From positions 1 through 36,595 of the forward strand of contig NZ_PVUF01000022.1 in assembly GCF_003003215.1 (NCBI RefSeq): a stretch of 36,595 bases of DNA, read 5' to 3'. This DNA is from Tritonibacter scottomollicae (lineage in GTDB: Bacteria; Pseudomonadota; Alphaproteobacteria; Rhodobacterales; Rhodobacteraceae). The notes beneath the pieces are model-generated. The model saw only the letters and a program-made list of their open reading frames with translations. It was not told the DNA's origin and made no database searches. Position numbers and translations under genes: made by a program. Within the stretch, counting starts at the first letter, position 1, and the number at the start of each line of letters is the position of its first letter. Positions 32,892 to 36,595 of this stretch are shown here, piece after piece.

Positions 32892-35800
32892 ATGTCCATT
32901 CGTTTCTTTTCCTCGCGGCATCGACCCGTACATCTGGGTCCGTTTCCGCTGGAGCGGTTGAAACGTATTCCGCATGCGGATCTGGATGGCGTACCGCGCG
33001 CGGTGGCGCTCAACTTCCGCCGCCCCGACGTTCCGGCCAGTATCGTGAATGCGATGTGCGAATATCAGGCGATGATGGATGCGATCCGCGATGGTCTGGT
33101 GAACGGCGCACGAGCCGACGTGCCAGACGATCTGCAGGAGCGATCCGAGCATATCAAGGCGTTTGGGTACTTTGCGGACGCCGCAATGGTGGGGATCGGT
33201 CCGATGGTCGAGGGCGCCCGACTGCAACGCCCCTGGCGCAATCCGGATATTGATCGGCTGGCCGAGGATTTGAAAACACGCCAGACCAAGACACTGGCCT
33301 CTGGCATCGACGTGATCATGGCCGATCTGAAAGAAGCCCTGCAGGCTCCGCCAACCACGATCGGGGCGCACAAACACGCGATCGTCTTCCTGTACGAGAT
33401 GCCGCGTGATCCAAAGCCCGGTGAGGCAGGCTGTGACTGGATCGAGGGGGCGGAGGCGCATCGCGCCTGCCTGCGCAGTGCCGAAACCGCAGTGGTGCTT
33501 GCGAACTACATTCGATTGCTGGGGTGGGATGCCAAGGCACATACGGGGACATCGTCCGACGTCGACCTGAACCAGCTGGCCGTCGCCGCTGGCATAGCGC
33601 GTATGGAAGACGGGCAGCTGGTCGCGCCGTATCTGGGGGAGCGATTTGGCCTCGCGGTGGTGACCACCGACCTTGAGCTCGCCGAAGATCAGCCATTGGC
33701 CCCATTTGTGCAACAGCCTGGGCGCGAGGGGCGGGATTTGCGTTGGTGGGTCGGGGCAGGGGCCGAACGGTCCGCCCTGAATGACGATCCCTACCGGAGC
33801 CGCGACTTTCGAGATGGCCCACATCCATTCGAAACACTGAAACGTGTCGAGACACCCACCACCTATATTGATGAGGCGCGGGTCGCCCGAGTGCCAAAAC
33901 GGACAGACATGTTTGCAAGGGCGCAGTTCGGCGACATGGGCAAGGGCAATCAGAAGGCGGCCACCGGTGGGTACTATGTGCGCAAGGCGGCTCCGGCGAT
34001 GGCGCAGCGCCGCATGCTGGGTGCCTTTGTCCTGCTTCAAGACGGCGCCCCGGCTGCAGGGCCGCGCCCGACCGATGCAAGACGGAATGCAGATATGGTC
34101 AAGGCGGCGTCCTACTGGCTGGGGATTGATGCTGTTGGTATCAGCCGCTGCCCAGACTGGGCCTGGTATAGCCATGACGCCACCGGGGCTCCGATCTCTC
34201 CTGATCATCCACATGCGATCTCGATGATTGTCGATCAGGGGTTCGACACCACCGAAGGCACATCGGGTGATGACTGGATTGCGGTGGCCCAGTCCATGCG
34301 CGCCTACCTGCGCTTTTCCCTGCTTGGCGGGGTGATTGCACGACAGATCCGAAATCTGGGCTACAAGGCGAAGGCGCATACGGTGATGGACGGAGAGGTC
34401 CTGCAGCCGCCCTTGTTGCTATTGTCTGGATTGGGGGAGGTGTCGCGCATCGGCGAGGTGATCCTCAACCCGTTCCTCGGTCCGCGGCTGAAGTCCGGCG
34501 TGGTGACCACCGACATGCCGATGGAACATGATTTGCCGATCGATTTTGGTCTGCAGTCGTTTTGCGAGTCCTGCAACAAATGCGCGCGTGAGTGTCCTGC
34601 AGGTGCAATCACCGCCGGGCCGAAGCTGATGTTCAACGGCTATGAGATCTGGAAATCGGACAGTCAGAAATGCACCACCTATCGGATCACCACGCCCGGC
34701 GGTGCAATGTGTGGGCGTTGCATGAAGACATGCCCTTGGAATCTGGAAGGGATCTTTGCCGAAAAGCCGTTTCGCTGGGCGGCGATGAATATTCCCAAGG
34801 CTGCCCCCGCCTTGGCCAAGCTGGACGATGTGCTTGGCAATGGTGAAATGAATCCTGCCAAGAAGTGGTGGTGGGATCTCGAACTGGAGGAGGACGGAGC
34901 CTATCGCCCGACCCGCTGTCCGGTGAACGCGCGTCGCCTGCAGACAGATCTCGATCTCAGGTACGAAGATCAGACACTTGCGGTCTACCCCGCCAACCTT
35001 GCCCCGCACCCCTATCCCTATCCTTTCCCGATGGACCGGGAGGCTGGGATCGAAGCCTATCAAGCCATGATCACCGCCGAGGAGTACAAGACGCGGCGGG
35101 CAAAGGGCGAGAGCGGCGAGTGGGACCACATATATAAGAGTGACAGTGACAGCCCGGTGCTGGAGGTGATCGTGTCCAAGGCGGAGATCATGGCAGAGGG
35201 AATCACAAAGTACGAATTCCGTGCGGCCGATGGCGGTGAACTCCCAGCGTGGACCGCGGGCGCCCATCTGGACATCGTGGTCGCTCCGGAATTTTTGCGC
35301 CAGTATTCCATGTCGGGAAATCCCGCTGATCGTTCGCACTACCAGATCGGCGTGCTGCGCGAGGAGGCTGGGCGCGGCGGCTCAAAGCTGCTGCATCGGA
35401 TCTTTTCCGAGGGGCGGCGCATTTTCATTTCCCGTCCCATCAATCACTTCCCCTTGGATGAGGCGGCAACAAAGACCTTCCTGATGGGCGGTGGCATCGG
35501 CGTGACCCCGATGATTGCCATGGCGCATCGCCTCCATGCGCTCGGGAGGGCGTTCGAGCTTCACTACTCCATCAGATCCCGTGACCAGGGCGGGTATCTG
35601 GGGGACCTGGCCCAGGTACCTTGGGCTAAAAATGTCCATCTCCACATCTCTGCTGAGGGCACACGGGCGCAATTCGACGAGATCTTGTCTGGCTACCAAC
35701 TTGGCTGGAATGTCTACACCTGCGGGGCTGGCCCCTACATGGATGCAGTGATGGCCGGGGCCGAAGCCTCCGGCTTCCCGGAGGAGGCGCGTCACCTGGA

Positions 35801-36104
35801 ATACTTCTCGGTGCCTGAGCAACTAGAGTATGAGAACCACCCCTTTACTCTCAAGCTGTCAGCGTCCGGCAAAGAGATCGCCGTCACTGCCGAGCAGACT
35901 GCCACAGATGCTCTGGCGGAACACGGTATCCATGTGGATGTGAAATGCGCCGATGGGATCTGCGGTGTGTGCAAGTGTGGTCTCGTATCGGGGGAGGTGG
36001 AGCACCGGGACTTTGTCTTGTCGAAGGCGCAGCGAGAAGGGGCCATTGTGCTGTGCCAATCACGTGCCGCGGAACCCGACGGGGTGCTGGAAATCGATTT
36101 GTGA
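32892..36104 (+). CDS. Self-sufficient reductive dehalogenase-like protein: B12/Fe-S catalytic half fused to FMN/NAD/2Fe-2S reductase
   Basis: 1070 residues, starting behind AGGAGAG. Residues 1-730 match catabolic (cytoplasmic, oxygen-tolerant) RdhA proteins of the BhbA/NpRdhA kind: two 4Fe-4S sites C558/C561/C564/C568 and C594 (or thereabouts)/C607/C610/C614, with corrinoid-binding sequence before them. Y426 in CPDWAWYSHD is a candidate for the catalytic tyrosine (my recollection of NpRdhA numbering is also Y426). There is no Tat signal, unlike respiratory RdhA. Residues 755-1070 form a phthalate-dioxygenase-reductase-like module: flavin motif RQYS (803-806), nucleotide loop GGGIGVTPM (866-874) and plant-type 2Fe-2S cysteines C1019, C1024, C1027 and C1055. 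NAD(P)H could thus feed electrons through FMN and Fe-S centres to cobalamin. It would remove halogen from an organohalide; substrate unknown. No RdhB anchor is nearby. Confidence 0.88.
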   Translation: MSIRFFSSRHRPVHLGPFPLERLKRIPHADLDGVPRAVALNFRRPDVPASIVNAMCEYQAMMDAIRDGLVNGARADVPDDLQERSEHIKAFGYFADAAMVGIGPMVEGARLQRPWRNPDIDRLAEDLKTRQTKTLASGIDVIMADLKEALQAPPTTIGAHKHAIVFLYEMPRDPKPGEAGCDWIEGAEAHRACLRSAETAVVLANYIRLLGWDAKAHTGTSSDVDLNQLAVAAGIARMEDGQLVAPYLGERFGLAVVTTDLELAEDQPLAPFVQQPGREGRDLRWWVGAGAERSALNDDPYRSRDFRDGPHPFETLKRVETPTTYIDEARVARVPKRTDMFARAQFGDMGKGNQKAATGGYYVRKAAPAMAQRRMLGAFVLLQDGAPAAGPRPTDARRNADMVKAASYWLGIDAVGISRCPDWAWYSHDATGAPISPDHPHAISMIVDQGFDTTEGTSGDDWIAVAQSMRAYLRFSLLGGVIARQIRNLGYKAKAHTVMDGEVLQPPLLLLSGLGEVSRIGEVILNPFLGPRLKSGVVTTDMPMEHDLPIDFGLQSFCESCNKCARECPAGAITAGPKLMFNGYEIWKSDSQKCTTYRITTPGGAMCGRCMKTCPWNLEGIFAEKPFRWAAMNIPKAAPALAKLDDVLGNGEMNPAKKWWWDLELEEDGAYRPTRCPVNARRLQTDLDLRYEDQTLAVYPANLAPHPYPYPFPMDREAGIEAYQAMITAEEYKTRRAKGESGEWDHIYKSDSDSPVLEVIVSKAEIMAEGITKYEFRAADGGELPAWTAGAHLDIVVAPEFLRQYSMSGNPADRSHYQIGVLREEAGRGGSKLLHRIFSEGRRIFISRPINHFPLDEAATKTFLMGGGIGVTPMIAMAHRLHALGRAFELHYSIRSRDQGGYLGDLAQVPWAKNVHLHISAEGTRAQFDEILSGYQLGWNVYTCGAGPYMDAVMAGAEASGFPEEARHLEYFSVPEQLEYENHPFTLKLSASGKEIAVTAEQTATDALAEHGIHVDVKCADGICGVCKCGLVSGEVEHRDFVLSKAQREGAIVLCQSRAAEPDGVLEIDL

Positions 36105-36319
36105 GAACCCGATGACGGTACATCGTCCACGCAGATCTCTGGAATCATCTCTGCGATTCACTGATTGCCCCATGTGCGAGTCGCAAATGCCCGTCGGTTT
36201 TGGTGCTTGCTCGCGGTGAGTCTACTATATCTGGTGGGGGCATCTGTTTCTCTCGCAGTGAGGCAGGTCATCCCCTCACCTCTGTGCGTGAATCCTGACG
36301 GTGGTGCCAAGTGTAAGGT
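36105..36319. other. Non-coding spacer
   Basis: Between the dehalogenase-like stop and the AT-rich block before the rRNA promoter. I see no gene with a ribosome site and no strong terminator; small open frames here have no family resemblance. Confidence 0.5.
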
Positions 36320-36399
36320 GTTGAAAATAAACAAATAACGATGATTTTCGCAAAAACGTCAAAAAAGGGGTTGCGGCTCATTGGGTCTAACCTTAGAAC
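36320..36399 (+). promoter_or_regulatory. Predicted rRNA operon promoter with upstream AT-rich element
   Basis: TTGCGG (36371-36376), a 17-base spacer and TAGAAC (36394-36399) make a sigma-70-like promoter. The 45 bases before it are rich in A/T tracts (36320-36366), as expected of an UP element. The following GGCGGCGCTGAGGCGCT-like block (about 36410-36427) and the boxA-like end fit, by memory, the leader of Rhodobacterales rrn operons. A guanine-rich run (GGGG at 36367-36370) and CCCC (36399-36403) bracket the promoter. Confidence 0.65.
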
Positions 36400-36595
36400 C
36401 CCCTCTACCGGCGGCGCTGAGGCGCTACGGTGACAGACTAGACGGGGCGGCGGCGACGCAGGAACGGATGGTTTTGACGGGTCGGAAAGACGATTTGGCA
36501 CTCAGGGAAGACTGGGGCACTTCGGAGATTGATTAGGCGGTGGCGCTCTTAGTTTTGCGCGACGGTCTGCTTTTGGGCTCTGAGTGTTTGCTCTT
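36400..36595 (+). ncRNA. rRNA operon leader, ending in partial boxA
   Basis: From the predicted start near 36406 to the window edge the sequence is unlike protein coding. It ends in TGCTCTT (36589-36595), the first seven bases of boxA (TGCTCTTTA/GACA), the NusB/S10 antitermination site in front of 16S rRNA. The 16S gene itself is outside. Confidence 0.6.

Noticed and set aside
32739-34379. Long open frame on the minus strand (over 500 codons) opposite the dehalogenase-like gene
   Set aside because: It is antisense to a clearly homologous gene, has no family motifs, and is a by-product of GC-rich codon use.
36268-36501. Minus-strand open frame near the right end
   Set aside because: It crosses the predicted rrn promoter, lacks a ribosome site and has no recognisable product.
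1-36595. CRISPR arrays, tRNA genes and prophage genes
   Set aside because: I saw no regularly spaced repeats, no cloverleaf with a CCA-type end and no phage structural genes.

Overview
The window looks like chromosome (or a large replicon) of a marine alphaproteobacterium of the Roseobacter group (Rhodobacterales). The reasons are GC-rich coding sequence, the families present (DddP-like M24 hydrolase, BetA/BetB-like enzymes, RND pump, Tat-type signal peptides) and a right-hand end that matches the promoter and leader of a Rhodobacterales rRNA operon. This placement comes from recalled family resemblance, not from a database search.

Left arm (1-3500): the edge of an IS3-family element, a possible small membrane protein, an AraC-type regulator, then two decayed genes (a PNPOx-like flavoprotein and a DUF1348/SnoaL-like protein) and one intact SnoaL-like protein. 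This is a zone of gene loss next to mobile DNA.

Catabolic region (3500-14100): a TetR regulator sits between an MDR-family oxidoreductase and a six-gene forward operon (DddP-like M24 hydrolase, BetA-like GMC oxidoreductase, small cupin, BetB-like aldehyde dehydrogenase, MmgE/PrpD protein, CDO-like cupin). Four copies of an 18-bp operator, GTAGAG-N6-CTCTAC, are arranged as two pairs with identical 26-bp spacing. Three promoters share one layout, with the operator filling the -35/-10 spacer. The genes suggest oxidation of a choline-like or other alcohol-bearing osmolyte; the substrate is unknown. After an IS3 transposase remnant, a second GMC oxidoreductase lies on the minus strand.

Specialised-metabolite region (14287-19446): a tightly overlapping minus-strand operon encodes a KAS III-like ketosynthase, an NAD-dependent epimerase/3beta-HSD-like reductase, a metallo-beta-lactamase-fold hydrolase and an F390-synthetase-related adenylate-forming enzyme. 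A sulfotransferase is divergent. Together they could make, cyclise or activate, and sulfate a fatty-acid-derived molecule.

Envelope region (19674-28041): a Tat-type L,D-transpeptidase, a small lipoprotein, a lytic transglycosylase, a large outer-membrane protein that looks like an inverse-autotransporter barrel carrying a beta-helix passenger, and a four-gene overlapping operon of an FAD-linked oxidase with three membrane or membrane-anchored proteins of unknown role.

Right arm (28226-36595): an RND efflux pump (permease and adaptor, minus strand) is divergent from a 1070-residue cytoplasmic reductive-dehalogenase-like protein. That protein is fused to its own FMN/NAD/2Fe-2S reductase, so it is a self-sufficient B12-type dehalogenase architecture. 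The window ends in an rRNA-operon promoter, leader and the first bases of boxA, so a 16S rRNA gene should start shortly beyond the edge.
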